Positions 44,238-53,500 of a stretch of DNA of 64,000 nt are shown piece after piece. Both the position numbers and the translations under genes were made by a program. Position 1 is the stretch's first letter, and each line of letters begins with the position of its first letter. The notes beneath the pieces are model-generated. The model worked only from the letters and a program-made list of their open reading frames with translations, was not told the origin of the DNA and did no database searches. The stretch comes from Nostocales cyanobacterium LEGE 11386 (lineage in GTDB: Bacteria > Cyanobacteriota > Cyanobacteriia > Cyanobacteriales > Nostocaceae). The stretch spans positions 1 through 64,000 of the forward strand of contig JADEXK010000026.1 in NCBI GenBank assembly GCA_015207155.1, written 5' to 3'.

Positions 44238-46496
44238 CTAATTCTCTTTCAGGGTCATGTAAAAAATTGTTCCTACCCCTAGCTGGGATTCTGCCCAGAT
44301 TTGACCACCATGACGCTCGACAATTTTTTTGCAGATAGCCAGGCCAATACCTGTGCCAGAGAATTCCCGTCGCGTATGCAGTCGCCGGAAAATTTCAAAA
44401 ATCCGCTCAAGGTACTGCGGCTTTATACCAATACCATTATCTTGTACTGAAAATAGCCATTCATTTTGAGTGGGGAGTTGGGAGTGGGGAGTTAGGAGTA
44501 GGGGAGATACTAATATAATTTCTTTCCCCTCTGCCCCTCTGCTCCTCTGCCCCTCTGCTTCCCCAGCGCCCCCTGCTTTCTTCACTGCACCGATGTGAAT
44601 CCGTGGTGGTTCTTGTTTGCGAAACTTGATGGCATTACCAATGAGATTTTGGAATAACTGCACTAATTGGGTTTTATCTGCACGTAACTTCGGCAAAGGA
44701 TCATGAGTGATTATGGCATTGCTTTGTGCGATCGCCATATGTAAATTACTGAGAGCTAAATTGAGTACAGCATGACAATCAATTAGGGCAAATTCTTGAC
44801 CGCGAGTTGCCACACGGGAATAAGCCAGTAAGTCTTGGATTAATTGCTGCATCCGCTTTGCCCCATCGACAATGTAACCAAAGTACTCCTGAGCAGACTC
44901 ATCAAACAGTTCTTGATATTCCTGTCCTAATAGTTGGCTATAACCTGTCACAGCTCGTAATGGTTCTTGCAAATCATGGGAAGCCACATAGGCAAATTGC
45001 TCTAATTCTTGGTTGGAGCCTTTTAGCTCTTCATTCAGTTTTTGTAATTCAGATGTTCGTTCTTGAACTTTAATTTCTAGTTCTGCCTTGGCTTGTTTTA
45101 GTGCTGCTTCGGCAATTTTGCGGTCTGTAATATCAGTATGAGTACCTACCCACTCTATCACCTCATCGTTGGCATCCAAAACGGGAACCGCACGCGCGGC
45201 AAAAAATCGATAGCTGCCATCAGCAACCCGGACACGATTCTCCATTTTGTAAATACTTTTGGTTTCTAGCGCCTGATTCCACAATAACTTGGTCAACTCC
45301 CGATCTTCGGGATGTATGGCATTCAGCCGCCCCCAGCCCTTGACTTCTGATTCACTTTGCCCAGTCAAAGCTCTCCAAGATGGAATATCTTCTACCACAT
45401 TACCGTGAGGATCAGTGAGCAAGACGGCTTGAGATGTCGCCAGCACTAGTGAGCGATAACGTCTTTCATTCTTTTCTAGAGCAATTTCTGCTTGTTTGCG
45501 GCGAGTAATATCTTGAAAGAAAATTGATAGTCCTTCTGGGGATGGGTAGATGCGATTTTCCAACCAGCGCTCCCAAGGTGGATAATATTCTTCCATCTGA
45601 ATTACTCGCTGTTCTGCCACAGCCTGATAATAGTTGTAATAAAACTTTTGTCCCACACCTTCGGGGAATTCTTCCCAGATATTTTTGCCAATCAAGTCTG
45701 CGGGGTGGCGGTTCAAAATTTGTCCTGCTCTCTGATTGACGTAGGTGTAACACCAATTGCCATCAAGGGCAACAAAGGCATCTGTGACACTTTCTAAAAT
45801 ATTTGCTAGATTCGCTTTTGCTGCTTGTTGTTCCAGATGAATAGCCTCTTTAGATAAAGTTTGATTAATCCGAATTTGCTTTTGTAGTAGTGAATAAACA
45901 ACTACTAGCAGAATGACGCTCAAACCATATCCTAGACTTACCACAAGGATAATTTCATGAATCAGAGTATCTGTAACTCTTGTTCGTTGTTGCAATAAAG
46001 TGGTTTCTTCATTTTGAATTTCTTGGCTGATAGTTTGCAATTTTTGGCAGACCTCGAAGCCTTGTTTAGTAAGAGCTAGTTTAGTTGCTGTGTCTAAATT
46101 ATTTTGCTCGAATAGGCTAATTGACTGTGCAAGTAAAACAAATTTCTGAGCAATTAATGGTTCCAGTTGCTCAAGTCGGTTTTGTTGTCTGAGGTTATCT
46201 TGAGTTAATTGCTGTATAAGTTGCAGTTTTTGGTAAACATTCTGTTTCTCATCTTGATAAATTTCTCGGTAAACTGTATTTCCTGTAAGAATGTAACTAC
46301 TTCGTCCACTTTCGGCATTGCTAAAACTAGCCCTCATATTATCTAGGGCTTCTATGACTTGATAAGTATGAATTACCCATTGTTTTTCCTGATTCAATCT
46401 TTGGATGCTTATATAGGAAGCTACACCAACGCCACCCAGTAGCACTAGTGCCAAGCTAAAACCGCCTGCAACAAATTTTCCTGACAGTTTGTTCAT
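44238..46496 (-). CDS. CHASE3-PAS-PAS histidine kinase with repeat insertion
   Basis: Membrane sensor kinase of about 752 residues from ATG 46496 (MNKLSGKFVAG). The order is TM1 (about 9-30), CHASE3-type periplasmic domain (about 35-180, with ALDNMRASFSNAESGRSSYIL), TM2 (about 182-205), PAS about 230-335, PAS/PAC about 345-465, coiled coil, phytochrome-type HisKA with His 507 (VASHDLQEPLRAV), and HATPase with NLIGNAIKF, VQDNGIGI and GTGIGLAIC. Between the N-box and G1 box an in-frame stretch of about 38 residues (about 639-676) is encoded by a short-repeat tract. It sits just before the ATP lid motifs and may weaken activity. The first gene of a trio with Rcp1-like and REC-kinase genes. Confidence 0.9.
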   Translation of the reverse strand: MNKLSGKFVAGGFSLALVLLGGVGVASYISIQRLNQEKQWVIHTYQVIEALDNMRASFSNAESGRSSYILTGNTVYREIYQDEKQNVYQKLQLIQQLTQDNLRQQNRLEQLEPLIAQKFVLLAQSISLFEQNNLDTATKLALTKQGFEVCQKLQTISQEIQNEETTLLQQRTRVTDTLIHEIILVVSLGYGLSVILLVVVYSLLQKQIRINQTLSKEAIHLEQQAAKANLANILESVTDAFVALDGNWCYTYVNQRAGQILNRHPADLIGKNIWEEFPEGVGQKFYYNYYQAVAEQRVIQMEEYYPPWERWLENRIYPSPEGLSIFFQDITRRKQAEIALEKNERRYRSLVLATSQAVLLTDPHGNVVEDIPSWRALTGQSESEVKGWGRLNAIHPEDRELTKLLWNQALETKSIYKMENRVRVADGSYRFFAARAVPVLDANDEVIEWVGTHTDITDRKIAEAALKQAKAELEIKVQERTSELQKLNEELKGSNQELEQFAYVASHDLQEPLRAVTGYSQLLGQEYQELFDESAQEYFGYIVDGAKRMQQLIQDLLAYSRVATRGQEFALIDCHAVLNLALSNLHMAIAQSNAIITHDPLPKLRADKTQLVQLFQNLIGNAIKFRKQEPPRIHIGAVKKAGGAGEAEGQRSRGAEGKEIILVSPLLLTPHSQLPTQNEWLFSVQDNGIGIKPQYLERIFEIFRRLHTRREFSGTGIGLAICKKIVERHGGQIWAESQLGVGTIFYMTLKEN
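44468..44581. repeat. short-repeat tract inside a kinase gene
   Basis: GTGGGGAGTTGGGAGTGGGG followed by TGCCCCTCTGCTCCTCTGCC, the same repeat class otherwise found between genes here. It is in frame and adds about 38 low-complexity residues to the ATPase domain. Confidence 0.8.
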
Positions 46497-46511
46497 GGAG
46501 TACTCGCACAA

Positions 46512-47151
46512 TTGCAGCTATTCACCGAATGAGATTTTGATACTAATAGCAAGCTGCTATTTACCTATGAATAAAATCATACAACCAGTTGGTAACCTGC
46601 TACTTGATGCTATATCAAATCTTGCGCCTAACCCATTTCCCATCAAGAAATTTAAGCCATCTAGGAGGTGTAAGTAAGTCTGTGGGAATAAATCAAACTA
46701 TGTTCAGCAATGTAAAATCATTTAAATTGAGTTTTTAGTCAGCTTACAATCCGGCTGTGACTGGAGACAGGATTCTTTACAAGAAAGCAGAGATTGACAA
46801 GAGCGATCGCTCTCTTTGCCAAAAGTGAATATCAAATCAGCTATTTTTCTTACTTATGTTAGATGGACAAAATGATAATTTTGGCTATTTTGTTAAATAA
46901 AGACATTAAATAGCTGTCACGGTTTTCACTATATATTGATGACAAATTATTAGTAAACAGTATTTTTATTAAACGAACTGCAAAGAACGCAAAGAGCGCG
47001 AACAGAAGAGTCTATAAAAGATTTATTAAGGATAAATATACTTGATTAAATTCTCTTCTTTCCCTGCCTTATTTGTGTCGTTTGCGGTTCGTTATTTACT
47101 ACTTCACAATAAGTGCAATCATTAACCATTTTTTACCAATCAATAGATAAA
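46512..47151. other. gene-free stretch before treS
   Basis: Divergent upstream region of the CHASE3 kinase and the trehalose synthase. An imperfect inverted repeat AACGAACTGCAAA (46972-46984) / TTTGCGGTTCGTT (47081-47093) bounds about 120 bp. No convincing ORF. Confidence 0.5.
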
Positions 47152-50100
47152 ATGCCAAATTTAATTTTAAAAGATGACCCATTATGGTTTAAAAATGCGA
47201 TTATTTACGAAGTCCCTGTGCGCGCATTTGCTGACAGTAATGGTGATGGAATTGGTGACTTTCCAGGACTAACAGAAAAACTTGATTATCTACAAGATTT
47301 AGGTATAAATGCCATTTGGCTACTACCTTTTTTTCCCTCCCCACTGAAAGATGATGGTTATGACATTGCTGATTACACCAGTATTAACCCTATTTATGGC
47401 ACATTAGCAGATTTTCTACAGCTATTAATAGCCGCCCATCAACGCGGTATCCGGGTAATTATTGAGTTAATTATCAACCATACCTCTGACCAACATCCTT
47501 GGTTTCAACGCGCACGTCGCGCCCCAAAGGGTAGTCCAGAACGAGATTTTTATGTGTGGAGTGATACACCAGAAAAATACCAAGAAGCGCGAATTATTTT
47601 CCAAGATTTTGAAACCTCTAATTGGGCTTGGGATTCACTTACCAAAGCTTACTACTGGCATCGTTTCTACTCCCATCAGCCTGATTTAAATTATGATAAT
47701 CCTCTGGTGAGAAAGGCAGTATTTGATGTTTTAGATTTTTGGTTAGAAATGGGTGTAGATGGGTTACGTATGGATGCAGTGCCTTATTTGTATGAACGAG
47801 AGGGAACAAACTGCGAAAATCTCCCGGAAACCCATGCTTTTTTGAAAGAATTGCGATCGCACATTGACGCGAAATTTCCCAACCGGATGTTATTAGCTGA
47901 GGCGAATCAATGGCCTGAGGATGCAGCGCAATATTACGGGTCTGGGGATGAATGCCACATGAACTTTCATTTTCCCCTGATGCCGCGCCTATTTATCGCC
48001 CTACGGATGGAAGATAACTTCCCTATTGTGGATATTCTCCAGCAAACACCGCACATTCCTCATAACTGTCAGTGGGCGTTATTCCTCCGTAATCATGATG
48101 AACTGACTTTAGAAATGGTTACAGATGAAGACCGGGACTTTATGTATCAGGTATATGCCCAAGACCCGGTGATGCGGCTAAATTTAGGTATCCGCCGCCG
48201 ATTAGCCCCTTTATTAGGTAATGATCGCCGCCAAATTGAGTTACTTCATAGTTTGTTGTTATCTTTGCCAGGCACACCCGTACTTTATTATGGTGATGAA
48301 ATTGGCATGGGGGATAATGTTTATTTAGGCGATCGCAATGGTGTACGTACTCCCATGCAATGGAGTTCTGATCGTAATGCTGGTTTTAGTCGCACCAATC
48401 CCCACCGCTTACATTTACCCGTGATTATTGACTCGGAATATCACTATGAAGCTGTCAATGTCGAAGCACAACGGGCAAACCCCAATTCTCTTTGGTATTG
48501 GATGAAACGTTTGATTGCTACTCGTAAACGTTTTCAGGCCATGGGTAAAGGGCATTTTGAGTTGTTACACCCGAATAACCGCAAGGTTTTTGCTTTTATT
48601 CATAGCAATTCGGCAGAACATATCTTAGTAGTAGCTAATTTATCCCACTACGTGCAAACGGTGGAATTAGATTTATCTGATTTTCATGGCTTAGTACCAG
48701 TAGAAATTTTTGGTTACACTGAGTTTCCCGCCATTGCTGAATTACCTTATTTCCTCAGTCTAAGTCCCTACGGATTTTACTGGTTTACCCTCCAACGTAA
48801 ACCCAGCTTGACTCAACCGCCTAAACCTCAAGCAGAGTTACCCACATTGGTTGTCACTGGCGAGTGGCAAAATGTGATTTTTCAACGCCAATTCAAAGGC
48901 ATTCTGGAATCAACACTGCGGGATTATCTGTATACCTGTCACTGGTTTGGTGGTAAAACTCAAACTGTACAATCACTGCAAATCGTTGAGGCGATTTCCC
49001 TACCCTACAATCACCAGTTAGCCCAGATAATTTGGTTACAGGTGGATTACATAGAAGGAAATAGCGAAACTTATTTATTACCTTTAGCCTATGCCGCAGG
49101 TGAGCAAGCCATGCATTTGTTGGCAGAAATCCCCCAAGCTGTAATTGCCCGACTCCAGGCGCAGACTCCAGAAGTGGGTATATTATTTGATGCCTTAGCA
49201 GATGAGAACTTTCTTAGTTCATTACTGAATACCATTGCCGAAAAATGCACGTATGAGGGGACAATCGGCGAGTTATTTGCCAGTACCACTGATTTATTTT
49301 CACAGTTATACCCAGGAGAAACTAACCGCTATCCGACTGTCATTCAAGGAGAAGAACAAACCAATACTTATATAGTTTATGGTGATGCCTACGGCGGCAA
49401 GCAACGCCTATGTTTAAAACTCTTCCGTAAATTTGAGGAAGGAATGCACCCTGATTTGGAAATCCGGCGTTTCCTGGGTGAGAAAAAACGTCTGCAACAC
49501 TTTGTTCCTGTGGCTGGGGCTTTAGAGTACCGCCGCCCCCATCGAGTCGGTTATAGCCCCGCTCTCCCGATGACTGTGGGCATATTGCAAGAGTTCATTT
49601 TAGATACCCGCAGTGGTTGGGACTATACCCTTGATAGTCTGCGTCACTACTTTGATTTGGTAACCACAGAACAAGCAACAATTACCGAAGTTCCCATCCC
49701 ATCAGGTTCTTTATTAGATTTACACAGAACTGATATTCCCGACTTGGCTATCCAAACCATTAATTCCTACCTGCCAAATGCGGAAATGTTGGGTAAATCC
49801 ACAGCTGAACTACATCTTGCCTTGGCTACAGATACAGATCATCCCGACTTTGCCCCAGAACCTTTTTCGTCATTTTACCAACGTTCTATATACCAAGATG
49901 CCCGCAATTTGACAGGGCGAGTATTTCGGTTGTTGAGAGAACAGTTAGCATACTTGCCAGCCAACACTCAAGAATTAGCAATAGATGTTCTCAATAGCCA
50001 AGAGGAAATTTTGGCACGTTTTCAGTTAGTGGTACAGCAAAAAATTACTGCCTTGCGGACTCGTTATCATGGAGACTACCATCTGGGGCAAGTGCTGTAC

Positions 50101-50526
50101 ACCGGAAAAGACTTTATCATCACTCATTTTGAGGGACAAGTAGCTCGCAGTTTGAGCGAACGCCGCCGCAAGCGATCGCCTCTGCGAGATGTCGCGGGAA
50201 TGCTGGTATCTTTTAATTACGCTGTCACCCAAGCTCTGCACTACGAAATAGAAAGTGGCATGATCCGTCCGGAAACTGTGCCCCTCATGGAACAATGGGC
50301 ACAGTTTTGGTATACCTGGGTTAGTGCTGCTTTTGTCAATTCTTATCTCGAAACGGCAAGCAGTGATGCCTTTTTACCATCAACCCAAGAAGAACTAAAA
50401 GTACTGCTTTTTACGTATCTTTTGGAAAAAGTGATCGAAGCTTTAGGCTATGAACTCAACCATCGCCCAGATTACGTAGAGATTCCCCTGCGATTGATTC
50501 TGCAATTACAGCAGTTTTCGTTTTGA
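47152..50526 (+). CDS. treS: trehalose synthase - maltokinase fusion
   Basis: A 1124-residue two-enzyme protein. Residues about 1-545 are a GH13 trehalose synthase (maltose to trehalose isomerisation): FPGLTEKLDYLQ, DGLRMDAVPYLY (nucleophile Asp), LLAEANQWP (acid/base Glu) and LRNHDEL (third Asp). The C-terminal half from about 600 resembles maltokinase (maltose to maltose-1-phosphate, feeding the GlgE glycan route), with YHGDYHLGQVL (catalytic Asp) and SERRRKRSPLRDVAGML. The usual DFEGEP reads HFEGQV here: residue 992, codon CAT at 50125-50127, is His where the metal-binding Asp is expected. Kinase activity is therefore doubtful. ATG 47152 (MPNLILKDDPLWFK) fits the family; a GTG at 47113 does not. 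Trehalose serves desiccation and osmotic tolerance. Confidence 0.92.
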   Translation: MPNLILKDDPLWFKNAIIYEVPVRAFADSNGDGIGDFPGLTEKLDYLQDLGINAIWLLPFFPSPLKDDGYDIADYTSINPIYGTLADFLQLLIAAHQRGIRVIIELIINHTSDQHPWFQRARRAPKGSPERDFYVWSDTPEKYQEARIIFQDFETSNWAWDSLTKAYYWHRFYSHQPDLNYDNPLVRKAVFDVLDFWLEMGVDGLRMDAVPYLYEREGTNCENLPETHAFLKELRSHIDAKFPNRMLLAEANQWPEDAAQYYGSGDECHMNFHFPLMPRLFIALRMEDNFPIVDILQQTPHIPHNCQWALFLRNHDELTLEMVTDEDRDFMYQVYAQDPVMRLNLGIRRRLAPLLGNDRRQIELLHSLLLSLPGTPVLYYGDEIGMGDNVYLGDRNGVRTPMQWSSDRNAGFSRTNPHRLHLPVIIDSEYHYEAVNVEAQRANPNSLWYWMKRLIATRKRFQAMGKGHFELLHPNNRKVFAFIHSNSAEHILVVANLSHYVQTVELDLSDFHGLVPVEIFGYTEFPAIAELPYFLSLSPYGFYWFTLQRKPSLTQPPKPQAELPTLVVTGEWQNVIFQRQFKGILESTLRDYLYTCHWFGGKTQTVQSLQIVEAISLPYNHQLAQIIWLQVDYIEGNSETYLLPLAYAAGEQAMHLLAEIPQAVIARLQAQTPEVGILFDALADENFLSSLLNTIAEKCTYEGTIGELFASTTDLFSQLYPGETNRYPTVIQGEEQTNTYIVYGDAYGGKQRLCLKLFRKFEEGMHPDLEIRRFLGEKKRLQHFVPVAGALEYRRPHRVGYSPALPMTVGILQEFILDTRSGWDYTLDSLRHYFDLVTTEQATITEVPIPSGSLLDLHRTDIPDLAIQTINSYLPNAEMLGKSTAELHLALATDTDHPDFAPEPFSSFYQRSIYQDARNLTGRVFRLLREQLAYLPANTQELAIDVLNSQEEILARFQLVVQQKITALRTRYHGDYHLGQVLYTGKDFIITHFEGQVARSLSERRRKRSPLRDVAGMLVSFNYAVTQALHYEIESGMIRPETVPLMEQWAQFWYTWVSAAFVNSYLETASSDAFLPSTQEELKVLLFTYLLEKVIEALGYELNHRPDYVEIPLRLILQLQQFSF

Positions 50527-50535
50527 TCCAAATGA

Positions 50536-50564
50536 AATACCGCCGAGAAATTCTCGACGGTATT
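50536..50564. terminator. bidirectional terminator between treS and ugd
   Basis: Stem AATACCG-c-CGAGAA / TTCTCG-a-CGGTATT with one mismatch, immediately after the treS stop (10 bp) and before the convergent ugd end. A second, AT-rich stem (50580-50595 with 50612-50627, 16 bp) follows. Confidence 0.7.
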
Positions 50565-50644
50565 ATAACTCGGTGTCGAAATTAAAAAGTAAAAAGTCTA
50601 GTCTGCTAATTTTTTTACTTTTTAATTCTCTATTTTTAATTTTC

Positions 50645-52036
50645 CTATCGTCCAACACCTACATATTGGAAACCAGCCCTCACCATACTTTCAGGGTCGA
50701 GGAAGTTGCGACCATCAATGATCACGGGGTGGAGCATCAACTTTGCCATCTTGGCATAATCCAAGTTGCTGAACTGCTCCCATTCAGTTACTAGTACCAA
50801 CGCGTCGCAGCCATCGGCTAGCCTCTCAGCATCAGTTTCTACTAACACACCAGAAAGACCATGACGCAGACCTGTCTGAGAAACAATGGGGTCGTAGGCT
50901 TTAACTTTGGCTCCCAGGCGGTTCAACTGCTCAATCAGGTTGAGTGCTGGAGCATCGCGCATATCATCAGTATCTGGCTTGAAGGTCAAACCCAGTAGTC
51001 CCACAGTTTTGCCTTTGAGAATTTTCAGGGCTTGTTGGAGTTTTTCTAAAGCAATCAAGCGCTGGCGTTCGTTAACAGTCACAGCCGCTTTCATTAACTG
51101 GGCTTCGTAGCCATAATCATCAGCAGTATGAATCAGTGCCGCGACATCTTTGGGGAAGCAAGAACCACCCCAACCAATACCAGCGTTTAAAAACTTGTTA
51201 CCAATGCGGGAGTCTAGACCAATGCCTTTTGCCACCTGGGTAACATCAGCACCAACGCGATCGCAAATATTAGCAACTTCGTTAATAAAACTAATTTTGG
51301 TTGCCAAGAAAGCGTTAGCTGCGTATTTGATCATTTCTGCGGAACTGAGGTCTGTTGCTAGTACTGGCACTGGAGGTAAAGTTTGATCAGCCGCGTACTT
51401 GCGCTCCACAATTGGCGCATACAGTTCTTGCATCAAGGCGATCGCTTTTTGACTATTGCCGCCTAAGACGATGCGATCGGGGTTAAAGGTGTCGTATACT
51501 GCCGAACCTTCTCGCAAAAATTCTGGATTGCTGACAACATCAAACTGGGCTACAACCTCAGGCAATTTTTCTTCAATCGACGCCCCACCTGCGGTTACGA
51601 GTGTTTTTTGACGTTCAGCAATCCCATCCAAAACAATCATCCTTACCCAGTCACCGGAACCAATGGGGACTGTAGATTTATTGACAATAACTTTATAACC
51701 GCCATTGAGATTTGCCCCGATGCCACGAGCTACGGCTTCAACATAGCGGGTGTCACTTTCTCCTGTAGGCAGAGGTGGTGTTCCCACAGCAATAAACAGA
51801 ATTTCCCCGTGAGCAACCCCAGCAGCGAGATCAGTAGTGAACTGAATTTTTCCTACTTGAATGGCAGACTGCATAATTTCTGAGAGTCCCGGCTCAAATA
51901 TAGGGGACTGCCCAGATTTCATTAACTTAACTTTTTCTTCGTTGTTATCTACGCAAATTACATCATGCCCAATGTGAGCCAAGCAAGCGCCTGTAACCAA
52001 ACCAACGTAACCAGTACCAATTACGCAAACACGCAT
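50645..52036 (-). CDS. ugd: UDP-glucose 6-dehydrogenase
   Basis: Oxidises UDP-glucose to UDP-glucuronate with two NAD+. The 463-residue protein has the N-terminal nucleotide-binding VIGTGYVGLVTGACLA (GxGxxG) and NPEFLREGSAV. The catalytic Cys is in GIGWGGSCFPKD (about residue 290), and the C-terminal UDP-binding part contains LLGLTFKPDTDDMRDAPAL. It lies 165 bp downstream of the UDP-glucuronate decarboxylase gene on the same strand, so the two consecutive steps UDP-Glc to UDP-GlcA to UDP-Xyl are clustered. Product probably feeds exopolysaccharide. Confidence 0.95.
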   Translation of the reverse strand: MRVCVIGTGYVGLVTGACLAHIGHDVICVDNNEEKVKLMKSGQSPIFEPGLSEIMQSAIQVGKIQFTTDLAAGVAHGEILFIAVGTPPLPTGESDTRYVEAVARGIGANLNGGYKVIVNKSTVPIGSGDWVRMIVLDGIAERQKTLVTAGGASIEEKLPEVVAQFDVVSNPEFLREGSAVYDTFNPDRIVLGGNSQKAIALMQELYAPIVERKYAADQTLPPVPVLATDLSSAEMIKYAANAFLATKISFINEVANICDRVGADVTQVAKGIGLDSRIGNKFLNAGIGWGGSCFPKDVAALIHTADDYGYEAQLMKAAVTVNERQRLIALEKLQQALKILKGKTVGLLGLTFKPDTDDMRDAPALNLIEQLNRLGAKVKAYDPIVSQTGLRHGLSGVLVETDAERLADGCDALVLVTEWEQFSNLDYAKMAKLMLHPVIIDGRNFLDPESMVRAGFQYVGVGR

Positions 52037-52201
52037 TTAGTTTAACTCCTCGCTTTTTTGGGGTTAGTCTTCATAAAGAAGTTGTCAATTATGTCACTTA
52101 AACATTACTGGTACAACCAGCAACTAGGGTACAGACTACTAATGAGGTAAGCCTGTACACAGGTTCAGAGCGGCATTTAGCGCTACTCCAGAACCTAAAA
52201 T

Positions 52202-53164
52202 TTAGGTATCGCTTTGAACGCCATTGCTTGCGGCAGTGCGTAAAACGCGATCGCGGAAATCTTCTACTGTTAGTTTTAACCCCTCTTGTAGCGGAACGGT
52301 AGGTTCCCAATTTAACAAGGTTTTTGCTTTGGTGATATCAGGTTGGCGACGACGGGGATCATCAGATGGCAGTGGTTCAAATTTAATCTGTGCGTCTGGG
52401 TTCACCATGTTTTGCACAGCTTTTGCCAATTCTAAAATCGTATATTCACCAGGATTGCCTAAATTCACTGGGCCCACATAATCGCCATTCATCAAGCGGA
52501 TAAAACCTTCGACCAAATCAGAAACGTAACAGAAACTTCGAGTTTGTGAACCATCACCGTACACAGTTAAAGGATGACCACGTAAGGCTTGAACTATAAA
52601 GTTACTCACCACCCGGCCATCGTTTTCTAACATCCTGGGGCCGTAAGTGTTGAAAATCCGAGCAACACGAATATCGACTTTATTTTGTCTGTAGTAATCA
52701 AATGCCAAAGTCTCAGCAATTCTTTTGCCTTCGTCGTAGCATGACCGGATGCCAATGGGATTAACGCTACCCCTATACTCTTCGGTTTGGGGATGAACTT
52801 CTGGATCACCGTAGACTTCACTAGTTGAGGCCAAAAAAAACCTAGCTTTGACACGTTTGGCTAACCCCAACATATTCAGTGTCCCCATGACGTTAGTTTT
52901 CACGGTTTTCACTGGATTGTACTGGTAATGTACTGGAGAAGCTGGACAAGCTAGATGATAAATTTGATCCACTTCTAACCGAATTGGCTCTGTGATGTCG
53001 TGGCGAATCAGTTCAAAGTAGGGATGATTCATCCATTTGAGGATATTGCGTTTGTCACCTGTGTAAAAGTTATCTAAGCAAATTACCTCATGCCCTGCGG
53101 GTAGTAGTCGGTCAATAAGATGGGAACCAATAAACCCAGCACCGCCCGTCACCAAAATTCTCAT
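52202..53164 (-). CDS. UDP-glucuronate decarboxylase (UDP-xylose synthase type)
   Basis: Short-chain dehydrogenase of the extended type, 320 residues. It has the NAD-binding [10 protein letters not shown] at the start, [13 protein letters not shown], catalytic Ser/Thr and the YxxxK in SCYDEGKR (about residues 144-151), plus [10 protein letters not shown]. The pattern [12 protein letters not shown] plus [13 protein letters not shown] is that of UXS, which decarboxylates UDP-glucuronate to UDP-xylose. Its neighbour ugd makes the substrate. It starts at ATG 53164, and the 336-bp stretch upstream should hold the promoter. Confidence 0.9.
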   Translation of the reverse strand: MRILVTGGAGFIGSHLIDRLLPAGHEVICLDNFYTGDKRNILKWMNHPYFELIRHDITEPIRLEVDQIYHLACPASPVHYQYNPVKTVKTNVMGTLNMLGLAKRVKARFFLASTSEVYGDPEVHPQTEEYRGSVNPIGIRSCYDEGKRIAETLAFDYYRQNKVDIRVARIFNTYGPRMLENDGRVVSNFIVQALRGHPLTVYGDGSQTRSFCYVSDLVEGFIRLMNGDYVGPVNLGNPGEYTILELAKAVQNMVNPDAQIKFEPLPSDDPRRRQPDITKAKTLLNWEPTVPLQEGLKLTVEDFRDRVLRTAASNGVQSDT

Positions 53165-53500
53165 AGTTTCCCAGTTAATTTATAGATATTGCTAGTTGCT
53201 CTTTAACATATTGTTAGAGTACCCAGCCTAAATACAAAAATACAGGACGAACAGAGCTAACTTAGAATGCATTTTGGAAATCAAAGTTTGCATCCTAGCA
53301 GAAATTTCCTTACATATACGATTTGTGAATTTTAAATTAAATTTTTAACAATTCATCTAGCAAAATACCAAACATCCCCTGATGATTGTCTTGTTTAACC
53401 TAGAATTCATCAAATCTTTAACAATATAAAGTTTTTTTTACAGTCAACTTCAAAGCCGTTAATGAGTTAAAAAACCAAGGATATGATAAGGTCTTGGCGA
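53165..53500. other. gene-free stretch
   Basis: AT-rich; promoter of the uxs-ugd series and 3' end of the antiporter gene region. No hairpin or repeat worth noting. Confidence 0.4.

Noticed and set aside
47113..47151. N-terminal extension of TreS from GTG 47113
   Set aside because: The family begins near DDPLWFKNA; ATG 47152 is sufficient and the extension is AT-rich leader.
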